A DNA stretch of 64,000 nt from DASVEG01 sp035540495 (GCA_035540495.1 DATLGL010000035.1:104166-168165), one strand, 5' to 3'. Positions 1 through 8,789 are shown, counted from the first letter of the stretch. The notes: generated by a model from the letters alone, not told the origin. Made by a program: numbers and translations.

Positions 1-1
1 C

Positions 2-160
2 CGCTTCTTCCAGAGCGGGCCGTTCCGCCCCCGGAACGTCGACAAGCGGGTGCCGGGCGTGGTGTTCGTGGGGTCGTCGACGGTGCCCGGCGTCGGCGTG
101 CCGATGGTGCTGGTGTCGGGACGGCTGGCGGCCGAGCGAGTGGAGGCGATCAACCGATGA
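2..160 (+). CDS. crtI: Phytoene desaturase, C-terminal end (partial)
   Basis: Only the last 52 codons are inside the window; the gene starts upstream. The visible tail contains FVGSSTVPGVGVPMVL and SGRLAAERV, the FAD-binding end of CrtI-type phytoene desaturases, which convert phytoene to lycopene in the carotenoid pathway. The stop codon overlaps the crtB start in an ATGA junction, so the two genes are translationally coupled. Confidence comes from the C-terminal motif and from crtB being next; a related CrtI-like oxidase such as a ketolase or CrtN-type enzyme cannot be excluded from this fragment. Confidence 0.85.
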   Translation, partial: RFFQSGPFRPRNVDKRVPGVVFVGSSTVPGVGVPMVLVSGRLAAERVEAINR

Positions 161-1020
161 CCACGCTCGAGGAGTCGTACGAGCGGTGCCGCGAGCTCAA
201 CAAGCGGTACGGCACGACGTACTACTGGTCGACCTACCTGCTGCCCAAGGTGAAGCGCCACCACGTGCACGCGCTCTACGGGTTCTGCCGGTACGCGGAC
301 GACATCGTCGACGATCTCGGTCCTGCCTCCGTCGAATCGCGCGCCGCTGCGTTGCGCGACTTCGGCGACCGCTTCTTCGCCGACCTCGACGCCGGACGCT
401 CCGACGATCCGGTGCTGCGGGCCGTCGTACACACGGTCCGGTCGTTCGACATCGACCCGGAGTGCTTCCGCCGCTTCCTCCGGTCGATGACGATGGATCT
501 CACCGTCGCCGAGTACGACACGTACGACGACCTGCTCGTCTACATGGACGGGTCGGCCGCGGTGATCGGCGAGATGATGCTGCCGATCCTCGAGCCGTTC
601 TCGTTCCAACTGGCACTTCAACATGCCCGTGACCTCGGCAACGCGTTCCAGCTGACGAACTTCCTCCGCGACGTCGCCGAAGACCTCGACCGCGGGCGCG
701 TCTACATCCCGCAGGAGGACGTGCGGAAGTTCGCCGCAGAGGCGGCGCTGCGCGAGCGGCGGGTCAGCTCGGAGTGGATCGAGCTGATGCGCTTCGAGAT
801 CGCCCGCACCCGTGAGCTGTACGCGTCAGCCGATCTCGGCGTCGACATGCTTCCGCCGGCGTCGGCACAGTGCATCGCCACCGCCCGCCGCCTCTACTCC
901 GGGATCCTCGAGCGGATCGAAGCCGCCGGCTACGACGTCTTCACCAGCCGGGTGAACGTGCCGACCTGGCAGAAGGTGCGCGCGGCCGCTCCGGCCTTCC
1001 TCCCGTTCTTGCGCGCCTGA
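157..1020 (+). CDS. crtB: Phytoene synthase
   Basis: Squalene/phytoene synthase family, 287 residues, a normal length. It condenses two geranylgeranyl diphosphates to phytoene, the first committed carotenoid step. The two Mg-diphosphate motifs are present: DDIVDD at residues 48-53 and DVAED at 172-176 within RDVAEDLDRGR. YGFCRYADD and NAFQLTNFLRD are also typical. The ATG overlaps the crtI stop, giving a crtI-crtB pair. The convergent neighbours encode lycopene cyclase subunits and a hydroxylase, so this cluster plausibly makes beta-carotene and hydroxylated derivatives. The stop codon lies in a hairpin shared with crtZ. Confidence 0.95.
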   Translation: MTTLEESYERCRELNKRYGTTYYWSTYLLPKVKRHHVHALYGFCRYADDIVDDLGPASVESRAAALRDFGDRFFADLDAGRSDDPVLRAVVHTVRSFDIDPECFRRFLRSMTMDLTVAEYDTYDDLLVYMDGSAAVIGEMMLPILEPFSFQLALQHARDLGNAFQLTNFLRDVAEDLDRGRVYIPQEDVRKFAAEAALRERRVSSEWIELMRFEIARTRELYASADLGVDMLPPASAQCIATARRLYSGILERIEAAGYDVFTSRVNVPTWQKVRAAAPAFLPFLRA

Positions 1021-1039
1021 GGCGTCACCATGACGCCTC
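1019..1039. terminator. Bidirectional terminator between crtB and crtZ
   Basis: A perfect 9-bp stem GAGGCGTCA / TGACGCCTC with a 3-nt loop spans the last bases of both convergent genes and includes bases of both stop codons. There is no strong T tract, which is common in high-GC actinobacteria. The position between convergent ends supports a terminator role. Confidence 0.6.
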
Positions 1040-1507
1040 GCGCTGAAAAGAGCGGGCGCGAGCGCGGGCCTTGAGGGGCTTGGGCACGACCGGGAAGAGC
1101 ATCCCGTAGGGCTCGCCGCCGAAGAGGTGGTGGATGCGGTGGGCGTCCTTGAGGTGCTCGAGGACGGGAAGCTCGGGCAGGCGGCCGATGCGGCCGTGGA
1201 TGTAGACGTCGTGGACGAAGAGGTACGCCAGCCCGTAGAGGGTGACGCCGACGCCGGCGACGTAGACGCCGCGCAGCGACGGGAACGACGTTCCCGCGGC
1301 CATGGCGAGCACCGTGAGGGCGGCGAACGTCACGGGGAACAGGTCGTTCTTCTCCCAGCGCGAGGCCTGGCGGGAGTGGTGGGAGCGGTGCCAGCCCATT
1401 CCGGGGCCGTGCATCACGAAGCGGTGCGCGAGGTAGCTCACGGCCTCCATGGCGAGGAAGGCGACGAGGACGACGACGAGGTCGGAACCCGAGAGGGCGA
1501 GCGACAT
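1025..1507 (-). CDS. crtZ: CrtZ-type beta-carotene hydroxylase
   Basis: 160-residue membrane di-iron hydroxylase of the fatty-acid hydroxylase superfamily. It would hydroxylate the beta-ionone rings of beta-carotene to give zeaxanthin. The His boxes are visible: HRFVMH (28-33), HRSHH (40-44), HDVYIH (about 99-104) and HRIHH (123-127). The chosen ATG at 1507 overlaps the upstream stop in a TGATG junction and begins just before the first membrane segment. It is the last gene of a minus-strand crtYc-crtYd-crtZ operon facing crtB. A close relative acting on another sterol-like or carotenoid substrate is less likely given the neighbours. Confidence 0.9.
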   Translation of the reverse strand: MSLALSGSDLVVVLVAFLAMEAVSYLAHRFVMHGPGMGWHRSHHSRQASRWEKNDLFPVTFAALTVLAMAAGTSFPSLRGVYVAGVGVTLYGLAYLFVHDVYIHGRIGRLPELPVLEHLKDAHRIHHLFGGEPYGMLFPVVPKPLKARARARSFQREASW

Positions 1508-1839
1508 CAGGAGTCCAGGGTACGACTCGTGCTGTCGCCACGCGTCCCGACGACATCCCACAGCAGCATCGTCAGGGTGATCATGGCGAAGCCGAAGACG
1601 TAGTCCTCGACCGGGATGTCCCAGGGGATGCGGATGCCGCTGAACTCGTCCGGGTTGTAGATGACGATCGGCGCCGACAGCTTCGTCAGCCAACCGTCGA
1701 CCCAGATCTGGAAGAAGTAGATGATCGCCATGGCGATCCAGTAGTGGCGGGTGCGGAAGAGGCCCGTCCGCAGCCAGAGCAGCTCGATCAGGACGACACC
1801 GACGGCTCCGCCCAACGCCCACAGGGTGTACTCACCCAC
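1507..1839 (-). CDS. crtYd: Lycopene cyclase subunit, CrtYd-type
   Basis: 110-residue integral membrane protein with about three hydrophobic helices, typical of the lycopene cyclase domain found in actinobacterial heterodimeric cyclases. WDIPVEDYVFGF matches the conserved (P/I)xEDxxF signature of this family, and YFFQIWVDGWLT is also characteristic. It pairs with the upstream gene to cyclise the ends of lycopene. The start overlaps the upstream gene by 8 nt and the stop overlaps the crtZ start, so all three are coupled. Which of the two subunits is c and which is d was assigned by order only. Confidence 0.85.
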   Translation of the reverse strand: MGEYTLWALGGAVGVVLIELLWLRTGLFRTRHYWIAMAIIYFFQIWVDGWLTKLSAPIVIYNPDEFSGIRIPWDIPVEDYVFGFAMITLTMLLWDVVGTRGDSTSRTLDS

Positions 1840-2167
1840 GGCGGCATCCGGGTGTCGAGCCTCGGCCGAGCAGCGAACGCACGGCCTCCAGCGTCAGCAG
1901 CGAGCAGATCGGGATCACGACGAAGAACACGAGCTCCTCGACCGGCAGCGGCCCGAGCGACCACCCCGTCGTGTACCGCTCCGAGTACGTCCAGTGGTCT
2001 CGGCCGATGGCGACGACGTCCCACAACGAGAAGATCGCGACCACCGGCAACAGCGCGCCCAGCAACCGCCGCGGGCGACGCCACACCCGCGCCCCGAACA
2101 CCCATTCCAACGGAAGGGTGATCAGGAGGCACAGGCCCATGAGGATCAGGTACTGGAAGCGGTCCAT
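1832..2167 (-). CDS. crtYc: Lycopene cyclase subunit, CrtYc-type
   Basis: 111-residue membrane protein with three predicted helices, paralogous to the next gene; PLPVEELVFFVVIP is the diagnostic cyclase motif. A longer frame starting near 2242 exists, but the ATG at 2167 (MDRFQYL) fits the family length and the position of the first helix. On the minus strand TAGATT lies 14 nt upstream and could be the -10 of the operon. Together with CrtYd it would form the heterodimeric enzyme that replaces plant- or CrtY-type lycopene cyclases in many actinobacteria. Both subunits are required in characterised systems. Confidence 0.85.
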   Translation of the reverse strand: MDRFQYLILMGLCLLITLPLEWVFGARVWRRPRRLLGALLPVVAIFSLWDVVAIGRDHWTYSERYTTGWSLGPLPVEELVFFVVIPICSLLTLEAVRSLLGRGSTPGCRRG

Positions 2168-2315
2168 CGGGTCGACCAGGAAATCTACGGAGGCGACGTC
2201 CGGTGCGGACGGCAGCGCCGTAGACGGAGGCCAGGCCTGCACCGAACCTCCTCCGGATCTTCACCAGCCGGAGTGGGGTAAAGCTGCTCATCGGGGCTAG
2301 CCTCGATCTCCTCCA
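2168..2315. promoter_or_regulatory. Divergent promoter region of crtYc and dxs
   Basis: 148-bp gap between divergent isoprenoid genes. TAGATT at 2182-2187 (minus strand) is 14 nt before crtYc, and TAGCCT at 2298-2303 (plus strand) is 12 nt before dxs. Both match the TANNNT -10 pattern used widely in this window. No operator-like repeat was seen. Confidence 0.5.
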
Positions 2316-4193
2316 ATGCTTCTCGACTCGGTCAATTCCCCCGCCGACCTGCGGAAGCTCGACTACGAGCAGCTCGACCAGCTCGCCACCGAGATCCGAC
2401 AGTTCATCGTCGAGGCGGTCGCTGCGACCAGCGGCCACCTCGGCTCGAACCTCGGCGCGGTCGAGCTGACCCTCGCGGTCCACCGGGTGTTCGACTCGCC
2501 CCGCGACATCGTGCTGTGGGACACCGGCCACCAGGCCTACGTCCACAAGATCGTCACCGGCCGCAAGGATCGCTTCTCCGAGCTCCGGCAGACCGACGGG
2601 CTCTCCGGCTACCCCAGCCGGGCCGAGAGCGAGCACGACTGGGTCGAGAACAGCCACGCATCGACGATCCTCAGCTACGCGCACGGCATCGCCACCGCGG
2701 TCGAGTCGGCGAAGACCGACCGCAAGGTCGTGGCGATCATCGGCGACGGCTCGATGACCGGCGGCATGGCCTTCGAGGGACTGAACAACCTCGGCCACAG
2801 CGGCAAGCGCGTCGTCATCATCCTCAACGACAACGGCCGCTCGTACGCCCCCACGATCTCGAAGCTGAGCGAAAGCGTCACCCGCCTTCGCCTCAACCCG
2901 AGCTACGTCAGCCTCAGCAACCGCATCGAGGCGATGCTCCGCGATCTCCCCGCAGTGGGCGAGCTCGCGTACTCGGGGCTGCAGGGGATGAAGGCCGCGC
3001 TGCGCGAGGTGCTCGAGCCGACGGCGTTCTTCGAGGCCCTTGGTGTCCGGTACACCGGCCCGATCGACGGTCACGACGTCGAGGGGCTCGAGGCTGCGTT
3101 GCGCGACGCCGCCGCCTACGACGGGCCGATCGTCGTCCACGTCCTCACCCACAAGGGTCGCGGCTACGCGCCGGCCGAGGACGACGACGAGAAGAACCTC
3201 CACGACGCTCCCGTGTTCGACCCGCTCGTGGGTCCGCCGGTCGGGTGGTCGGCGCCGAAGGGCTACACCCAGGCGTTCACCGACTCGCTGTGCGAGCTGG
3301 CGGCGAAGCACCCGCAGATCGTGGCCATCACCGCGGCGATGCCGGGGCCGACCGGGCTCCTCCCGTTCCAGGCGAGGTTCCCCGACCGCTTCTTCGACGT
3401 CGGCATCGCCGAGCAGCACGCGATCACGAGCGCAGCGGGCATGGCCATGGCCGGCCTGCGCCCGGTGGTCGCGGTGTACTCGACGTTCTTCACCCGGGCC
3501 TTCGACCAGGCGATGTACGACGTCGGCCTCCACGGCCAGCCGGTCGTCTTCGCGATGGACCGGGCCGGCATCACCGGTCCCGACGGCGCCTCGCACCACG
3601 GCGTGCTCGACCTCGCGCTCTGCCTCAAGATCCCGGGGATGACGGTCTTCGCGCCGTCATCGGCCCAGGAGCTCAAGGTCCAGCTCGCGACGGCGGTCGA
3701 TCTCGACGGGCCTGCCTCGATCCGCTACCCCCGCACCGCGGCCCGCCACGTCGCCGACGACCAGGTGGGCGAGGGGCTCAAGGCACGCAAGGTGCGCGAC
3801 GGTGCCGACGTCTGCATCATCGCCGTCGGCAAGATGGTCGAAGCCGCCGAGGAAGCCGCACGGCTTCTCGCGGCCGAGGGCATCGACGCCGCCATCTGGG
3901 ATCCGCGCGTCGTCAAGCCGCTCGACCAGGCGATGCTCCTCGACGCCGCGAAGCACCAGCTCGTGGTGACCGTGGAGGACGGCACTCGTGTCGGCGGAGC
4001 CGGCGCCTACATCGCCGACGCCATCGCCTCGCTCGACGAGCACCGGACGCCGCCCCGGGTCGTCATCCTGGGCGTACCGGCTGAGTTCATCCCCTTCGGC
4101 GACCCGAACACGATCCTGGCGAACCTGGGCCTCGACGCCGACGGCATCGCCAGCGCGGTGCGCAAGGCGGCCGCACCGGTCCGTGCATCCTGA
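2316..4193 (+). CDS. dxs: 1-Deoxy-D-xylulose-5-phosphate synthase
   Basis: 625-residue transketolase-like enzyme that condenses pyruvate and glyceraldehyde 3-phosphate, the first step of the MEP isoprenoid pathway. The thiamine-diphosphate motif begins with GDGS at 143-146 and runs to NDN at 171-173; the N-terminal SGHLGSNLG and the catalytic-half GIAEQHAITSAAGMA and YPRTAAR segments are present. Length is normal. It lies divergent to the carotenoid cyclase operon, so precursor supply and pigment genes share a locus. A degenerate -10 (TAGCCT) sits 12 nt upstream and no good SD is seen. Confidence 0.96.
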   Translation: MLLDSVNSPADLRKLDYEQLDQLATEIRQFIVEAVAATSGHLGSNLGAVELTLAVHRVFDSPRDIVLWDTGHQAYVHKIVTGRKDRFSELRQTDGLSGYPSRAESEHDWVENSHASTILSYAHGIATAVESAKTDRKVVAIIGDGSMTGGMAFEGLNNLGHSGKRVVIILNDNGRSYAPTISKLSESVTRLRLNPSYVSLSNRIEAMLRDLPAVGELAYSGLQGMKAALREVLEPTAFFEALGVRYTGPIDGHDVEGLEAALRDAAAYDGPIVVHVLTHKGRGYAPAEDDDEKNLHDAPVFDPLVGPPVGWSAPKGYTQAFTDSLCELAAKHPQIVAITAAMPGPTGLLPFQARFPDRFFDVGIAEQHAITSAAGMAMAGLRPVVAVYSTFFTRAFDQAMYDVGLHGQPVVFAMDRAGITGPDGASHHGVLDLALCLKIPGMTVFAPSSAQELKVQLATAVDLDGPASIRYPRTAARHVADDQVGEGLKARKVRDGADVCIIAVGKMVEAAEEAARLLAAEGIDAAIWDPRVVKPLDQAMLLDAAKHQLVVTVEDGTRVGGAGAYIADAIASLDEHRTPPRVVILGVPAEFIPFGDPNTILANLGLDADGIASAVRKAAAPVRAS

Positions 4194-4911
4194 CGATCTC
4201 CTCGAAGCGCTCCGCCGCGAGTCGGCTGCACTGAGCGAGACGCTCGACGGCGACCTCGGCATCCCCGTGCCCTCGTGCCCCGACTGGACGCTCGAGACGC
4301 TCGTCAACCACATCGGTCGGGTCCACCGCTGGGCGACCGCAGCCATCGCGGCCAAGGGCGCAGCGGTGCCGTTCCCCGGGCGTCCGGAGCGCATCGACCG
4401 GGCCTGGTTCGACGAGGGAACGACAGCCCTCATCAGCGCGATCGAAGAGGCCGAAGCGGACGACGAGGCGTGGAACTTCATGGGCGAGCCGCCGCAGGTC
4501 CGCTTCTGGATCCGCCGCCAAACCCACGAGACGTCGATCCACCGCTGGGATGCCGAGAACGCGCGCCACGGGGACGGGTCGGCGCAACCGATCGAGACGG
4601 AGCTCGCCCTCGACGGGATCGACGAGCTCCTCGACGTCGTGGGTCCGCGCAACTACGGCGGCGACGATCTCGGCGGCACGCTCCACCTGCACGCCACCGA
4701 CTCGCCGCACGGCGAGTGGCTGATCCGCACCCTCGACGGCGAGCTCCTCGTCGGCCACGACCACCAGAAGGGCGACGCTGCGGTGCGCGGCACCGCGAGC
4801 GATCTGCTCCTCTGGATCTGGGGCCGCACCCCGCTCGACGCCGACGGCCTTGAGCTGTTCGGTGATCATGGGGTGGCCGAACGCTTCCGCGAGGTGCTCA
4901 AAGCGCCCTGA
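4183..4911 (+). CDS. Maleylpyruvate isomerase-family mycothiol-dependent protein
   Basis: 242 residues, with an N-terminal DinB-like MDMPI domain (CPDWTLETLVNHIGRVHRW) and a C-terminal segment of the kind often fused to it. Members of this family are metal-dependent and some use mycothiol as cofactor; the actual substrate here is unknown. The GTG at 4183 overlaps the end of dxs by 11 nt and gives the family N-terminus (PDDLLEALRRESAALSETL). The overlap suggests translational coupling with dxs, but a functional link is not evident. Confidence 0.8.
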   Translation: MHPDDLLEALRRESAALSETLDGDLGIPVPSCPDWTLETLVNHIGRVHRWATAAIAAKGAAVPFPGRPERIDRAWFDEGTTALISAIEEAEADDEAWNFMGEPPQVRFWIRRQTHETSIHRWDAENARHGDGSAQPIETELALDGIDELLDVVGPRNYGGDDLGGTLHLHATDSPHGEWLIRTLDGELLVGHDHQKGDAAVRGTASDLLLWIWGRTPLDADGLELFGDHGVAERFREVLKAP

Positions 4912-4929
4912 GGCGGGTACAGAGCCGCC

Positions 4930-5376
4930 GTGGCCGAGAACACGACGACGATCGACGCAACACCGGAGCAGATCTTCGAGGTCCTCCTCGACGCGTGGAC
5001 CTACAAGGACTGGGTCGTCGGCGCGGACGACATCCGCGACGTCGACCCCGAGTGGCCGGCGGTCGGCGCGCGGTTCCACCACACCGTCGGCGTCGGCCCG
5101 GCCAAGACCGACGACAACACCAAGATCGTCGCCCTCGACCCACCCCGCCGCCTCGTGCTCGAGGCTCGGGCAAGGCCAGCCGGAATCGCGCACGTGGAGT
5201 TCCTCGTGGAGCCTTCGACCGAAGGCGGCTCGACGATCACCATCGAGGAGCACCCGATCGACGGTCCGGCCACCGCGCTCCCCGATGCGGTGACCGACGT
5301 CGGCCTGAAGCTCCGCAACGCGGAGACCCTCCGCCGGCTCCGCAACGTCGTCGAGGAGCGATTCGCCAACACGTAG
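4930..5376 (+). CDS. SRPBCC-family ligand-binding protein
   Basis: 148 residues with the START/Bet v1-like pattern: an N-terminal strand (TTTIDATPEQIFEVLLDAWTY), central beta strands and a C-terminal amphipathic helix (LKLRNAETLRRLRNVVEERF). Such proteins bind hydrophobic ligands or act as cyclases or dehydratases; no ligand can be named. The GTG start at 4930 is 18 nt after the preceding stop. TACAGA lies 6 nt before the start and resembles, but does not match, the -10 pattern used nearby. Confidence 0.75.
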   Translation: MAENTTTIDATPEQIFEVLLDAWTYKDWVVGADDIRDVDPEWPAVGARFHHTVGVGPAKTDDNTKIVALDPPRRLVLEARARPAGIAHVEFLVEPSTEGGSTITIEEHPIDGPATALPDAVTDVGLKLRNAETLRRLRNVVEERFANT

Positions 5377-5394
5377 TAGCTAGCGTCGCCCGCC

Positions 5395-6444
5395 ATGGCG
5401 ATCAGGGTCGGGTTCCTCGGCGCGGGGCTCATCGCGACGTTCCACTCGAAGATGCTCCGAGCGTCGGGCGAGGCGTTCGAGCGCACGGGGGTGTACGACC
5501 CCGACCGCGCCCGAGCGGAGGCGTTCGTCGAGGCGGCTCGCGGCGGTGTGGTGTGCGACAGCGAGGACGAGGTGCTCGACTCCTGCGACGCCGTCTACAT
5601 CTGCACGTGGACGTCGGAGCATCCCCGGCTCGTCAAAGCCGCGGCCGAACGTGGTCTCGCGATCTTCTGCGAGAAGCCGCTGGCGACGTCGCTCGACGCG
5701 GCCCGCGAGATGGCGGACGTGGTCGACGCCGCGGGCGTGGCGAACCAGGTCGGACTCGTCCTCCGCCGCTCGCCGGCCTTCACCATCTTCCGCGAGATGG
5801 TGAACGACCCTGCGAACGGGCGCCTCATGAGCGTCTTGTTCCGTGACGACCAGTTCATCCCCGTGCGCGGGCACTACGGCTCGACGTGGCGGGGGGAGGT
5901 CGACAAGGTCGGTGCCGGGACGCTCCTCGAGCACTCGATTCACGACATCGACCTCCTCGAGTGGACGTGCGGCCGCATCGCCAGCGTGAGCGCCCGCAGC
6001 GCGGAGTTCCATCGCCTCAGCGGGATCGAGGACGTGATGAACGCGATGCTCGCCTTCGAGAACGGCGCCCTCGGCGTCATGACCAGCGTGTGGCACGACA
6101 TCGACGCCCGAGGCAGCCTGCGCCTCGTCGAAGCGTTCTGCGAGCGGGCGTACGTGCGCGTCGAAGAGGACTGGTTCGGACCGGTGTCGTGGACGCTGGC
6201 CGACGGTTCCGAGGGGCGCCTCGAGGGGGACGAGCTCGTCGCGCGAGCGGAGGCGATCCAGGCCCGCACGCTCAACCCCGACGGAGCGTTCCTTCGGGCG
6301 ATCCTGGAGGGCAAGCCGTGCGATCCGGACTTCCGCACCGCCGTGAGAGCCCACGAGGTCGCCGACGCGATGTACGCCTCGGCCCGTTCAGGCGGTTTGC
6401 CCACCGATGCGGCGGGAGACATCGCCTCCCATGGGATTCACTGA
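5395..6444 (+). CDS. Gfo/Idh/MocA-family NAD(P)-dependent oxidoreductase
   Basis: 349 residues. The N-terminal Rossmann motif GFLGAGLIA (6-14) binds NAD(P). EKP at 93-95 holds the conserved catalytic Lys, and the GTLLEHSIHDIDLLEW segment carries the conserved Asp/His pair of the C-terminal domain. The family oxidises or reduces sugars and inositols; substrate unknown. TAGCGT at 5381-5386 is 8 nt before the ATG with no SD, so the transcript is probably leaderless and starts a new unit. The end overlaps the next small gene by 14 nt. Confidence 0.85.
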   Translation: MAIRVGFLGAGLIATFHSKMLRASGEAFERTGVYDPDRARAEAFVEAARGGVVCDSEDEVLDSCDAVYICTWTSEHPRLVKAAAERGLAIFCEKPLATSLDAAREMADVVDAAGVANQVGLVLRRSPAFTIFREMVNDPANGRLMSVLFRDDQFIPVRGHYGSTWRGEVDKVGAGTLLEHSIHDIDLLEWTCGRIASVSARSAEFHRLSGIEDVMNAMLAFENGALGVMTSVWHDIDARGSLRLVEAFCERAYVRVEEDWFGPVSWTLADGSEGRLEGDELVARAEAIQARTLNPDGAFLRAILEGKPCDPDFRTAVRAHEVADAMYASARSGGLPTDAAGDIASHGIH

Positions 6445-6787
6445 CCGCATCGCCGATCGGATAGCCGGCGACAACGCAACCGGCGCCCCGACGTCGTCGA
6501 CGCACACGACGACGCACACCGCGACCCGCCCGACCTATCCCCTCGTCGAGCACCACACCGAGACCCGGCGGTCGACGGCCACCAGCGAGTTCTGGGTGCT
6601 CTGCGTCGTCAACACCCTCCTGCTGATCGCGGCCTACACCGACGAGGCGTTCAACATCGAACACGCGTGGACGCTGGTCGCCATCGTCTCCGTCGGGTAT
6701 CTCCTGAGCCGCGGCATCGCCAAGGCCGGGTCCCGTGAGACCTACGTGCGGTCGACCGATCCCGGTCGCAGCGTCGACGTCCGGTAG
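6431..6787 (+). CDS. Small membrane protein of unknown function
   Basis: 118 residues, not recognised. A hydrophilic Thr/His-rich N-terminus (residues 1-50) precedes two probable membrane helices (FWVLCVVNTLLLIAAY and AWTLVAIVSVGYLLSRGIA) and a short charged tail. The ATG at 6431 overlaps the upstream stop by 14 nt and yields a conventional amphipathic start; an upstream in-frame start at 6407 would lengthen it by 8 residues. It resembles the small two-helix proteins often found in actinobacteria. Confidence 0.6.
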   Translation: MGFTDRIADRIAGDNATGAPTSSTHTTTHTATRPTYPLVEHHTETRRSTATSEFWVLCVVNTLLLIAAYTDEAFNIEHAWTLVAIVSVGYLLSRGIAKAGSRETYVRSTDPGRSVDVR

Positions 6788-6798
6788 CGCCTTGTAGA

Positions 6799-6831
6799 CC
6801 CCGCGGGTGGTCGCTGAACCACCCGTCGGGG
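6799..6831 (+). terminator. Hairpin between the membrane protein and the subtilisin
   Basis: CCCCG-C-GGGTGGT pairs with ACCACCC-GT-CGGGG around a 6-nt loop. A possible GTG start for the protease at 6807 lies inside the stem, which argues that the true start is downstream and that this is a terminator of the upstream gene or a leader hairpin. Confidence 0.5.
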
Positions 6832-6872
6832 CCATTGTCGTACACGGCCACCAACGGACACCATGGGTTCCC

Positions 6873-8789
6873 GTGCGGAGGAACGCGCTCGCCGTCGTGG
6901 TCTCGGCCCTCGTGGCCGGCGTGCTGGCGTTCGCGAGCCCGGTCGCACCTGCCGCAGGGCTCTCGTCCGGCGCCTTCGTCGACCCGGCGCTGGCCGACGT
7001 GCTTGCCGCGGCGTCGCCCACGACGACGGTCGAAGCCGCCGTCGTCCTCCCGCGCATCGCCACGGCCACCGACCTGACGCTGCTGACGTCGGCCGGGGTG
7101 TCGGTGGGGGCGTTCAAGCGCCTGCCGGTCGTCGCGGTGAAGGGAACACCGAGCCAGCTCCTCGCCCTGCAGACGCTCTCGATCGTGCGCTCGATCTGGT
7201 TCAACTCGCCGGTCCAGGAGTCGCTCGACCAGAGCACCGCGCAGCTCCAGGCGACGGAGGTGTGGCGTGAGCCCCGACCCGCCGGCGAGCCCGTCGGGTA
7301 CACCGGGCGCGGCGTGGGCGTCGCGACCATCGACAGCGGCATCGACGGCCTCCACCCCGGCATCGCGTACCCGTCGATCACCGTCCAGAACGTCAAGCCG
7401 GTGGGGTTCAAGGACCTCGTGTGGGGCGCGGCCGTCGAAGACGTGCCGGCGACCGACCTCCTCTCAGGGCACGGGAGCCACGTCGCCGGGATCATCGCCG
7501 GACGCGGAACGGCGGCCGGCCAGTACAAGGGCGTGGCGCCGGGCGCGCACCTGATCGGGCTCGGCGCGAGCGACGGGCTCGAGATGCTCACCATCCTGCA
7601 GAGCTACGACTGGATCCTGCAGAACAAGGACCGCTACGCCATCCGGGTCATCAACAACTCGTGGGCGCACTCGGAGCCACAGGTCCCGTACGTCACCGGC
7701 AACCCGCTCGACGTCGCCAGCAAGGCCGCGGCCGACGCGGGTCTCGTGGTGGTGTTCGCCGCGGGCAACGCCGGCCAGGCAGGCGACGTGTTCAACAACT
7801 ACGCCCGCAACGACTGGGTCGTGTCCGTCGGCGGCGTCGACAAGAACGGCCGCCTCGCCAGCTTCTCGAGCCGTGGCAACAGCACCCACCACGCGAACGT
7901 GATGGCGCCCGGTCACTTCATCGCCTCGGCACGGGCGACGATGGGCCCGATCAGCCAGGCGAACGCAACGCCGTTCGATCTCACGAACCCGGCGTCGCCT
8001 CGCATGGTGCCCGTCGACCAATGGCCGTACTACACGGTGAAGTCCGGGACCTCGATGGCGGCCCCCCACGTGTCGGGAGTCGTCGCGCTGATGCTCGAGG
8101 CGAACGCGTCGCTGACGCCGGCACAGGCGCGCAGCATCCTGATCTCGACCGCGCGACCGGTGCCCGGCTGCGCGGTCATCGACTGCGGTGCCGGCACGGT
8201 GAACGCTCTCGCCGCCGTGCGAGCGGCCAAGGGTCTCGCGGCGAACGCGGCGCCTGTCGCTTCGCTGTCGGCCACACCTGCGTCGGGTCAGGCGCCGCTG
8301 ACGGTCAGCCTCGACGCGTCGGCATCCACCGACGCCGACGGCACCATCGCGCAGTACCGGTGGGACTTCGACGGCGACAGCCACGTCGACGCGGTGACGA
8401 CGTCGCCGACCGTCACCCGCGTCTACGACGCCGGTGTGCACCGTCCCCGGATCACCGTCGTCGACGACCGCGGCCTCGCGTCGGCTTCCGCCGGCGATGT
8501 CGAGATCCGGGTGTCGAACCCGCCGCATGCGTCGGCGTTCGCGCCGGCCAGGGCGAAGAGCGGTGCCGCCGTCACCTTCGACGCGTCGGCGTCCACCGAT
8601 CCCGACGGCGACATCGTCGCCTACGAGTGGAACTTCGGCGACGGATCTCCCGTCGTCACCACGTCCACCCCCACGATCACCCACACGTACTCCGTGAACC
8701 GGGCGACGGTGTTCGGGTGGGCGGTGCGGGTCGTCGACGCGGCCGGCGTCGCCGATGCCGCCGGCGGCTCGATCCGGATCACGCCGTAG
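6873..8789 (+). CDS. Secreted subtilisin-like S8 protease with two PKD domains
   Basis: 638 residues from the GTG at 6873, which opens a signal peptide (VRRNALAVVVSALVAGVLAF...APAAG). A propeptide-like region follows, then the catalytic domain with Asp154 (TIDSGIDG), His200 (GHGSHVAG), the oxyanion region (FAAGNAGQ) and Ser394 (GTSMAAPHV). Two PKD domains follow, each with the WDFDGD / WNFGDG signature, probably for protein or polysaccharide binding outside the cell. No C-terminal anchor is seen. An alternative GTG at 6807 would add 22 residues before the signal peptide but lies in a hairpin. Substrate unknown. Confidence 0.9.
   Translation: MRRNALAVVVSALVAGVLAFASPVAPAAGLSSGAFVDPALADVLAAASPTTTVEAAVVLPRIATATDLTLLTSAGVSVGAFKRLPVVAVKGTPSQLLALQTLSIVRSIWFNSPVQESLDQSTAQLQATEVWREPRPAGEPVGYTGRGVGVATIDSGIDGLHPGIAYPSITVQNVKPVGFKDLVWGAAVEDVPATDLLSGHGSHVAGIIAGRGTAAGQYKGVAPGAHLIGLGASDGLEMLTILQSYDWILQNKDRYAIRVINNSWAHSEPQVPYVTGNPLDVASKAAADAGLVVVFAAGNAGQAGDVFNNYARNDWVVSVGGVDKNGRLASFSSRGNSTHHANVMAPGHFIASARATMGPISQANATPFDLTNPASPRMVPVDQWPYYTVKSGTSMAAPHVSGVVALMLEANASLTPAQARSILISTARPVPGCAVIDCGAGTVNALAAVRAAKGLAANAAPVASLSATPASGQAPLTVSLDASASTDADGTIAQYRWDFDGDSHVDAVTTSPTVTRVYDAGVHRPRITVVDDRGLASASAGDVEIRVSNPPHASAFAPARAKSGAAVTFDASASTDPDGDIVAYEWNFGDGSPVVTTSTPTITHTYSVNRATVFGWAVRVVDAAGVADAAGGSIRITP

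Noticed and set aside
1788..3599. A 603-codon open frame antisense to dxs
   Set aside because: Its translation is a low-complexity Arg/Val/Asp-rich sequence with no domain, and dxs on the other strand is certain. Such frames are expected in high-GC DNA.
6807..6872. GTG at 6807 as the start of the subtilisin
   Set aside because: It lies inside a stable hairpin and would put 22 residues before a normal signal peptide.
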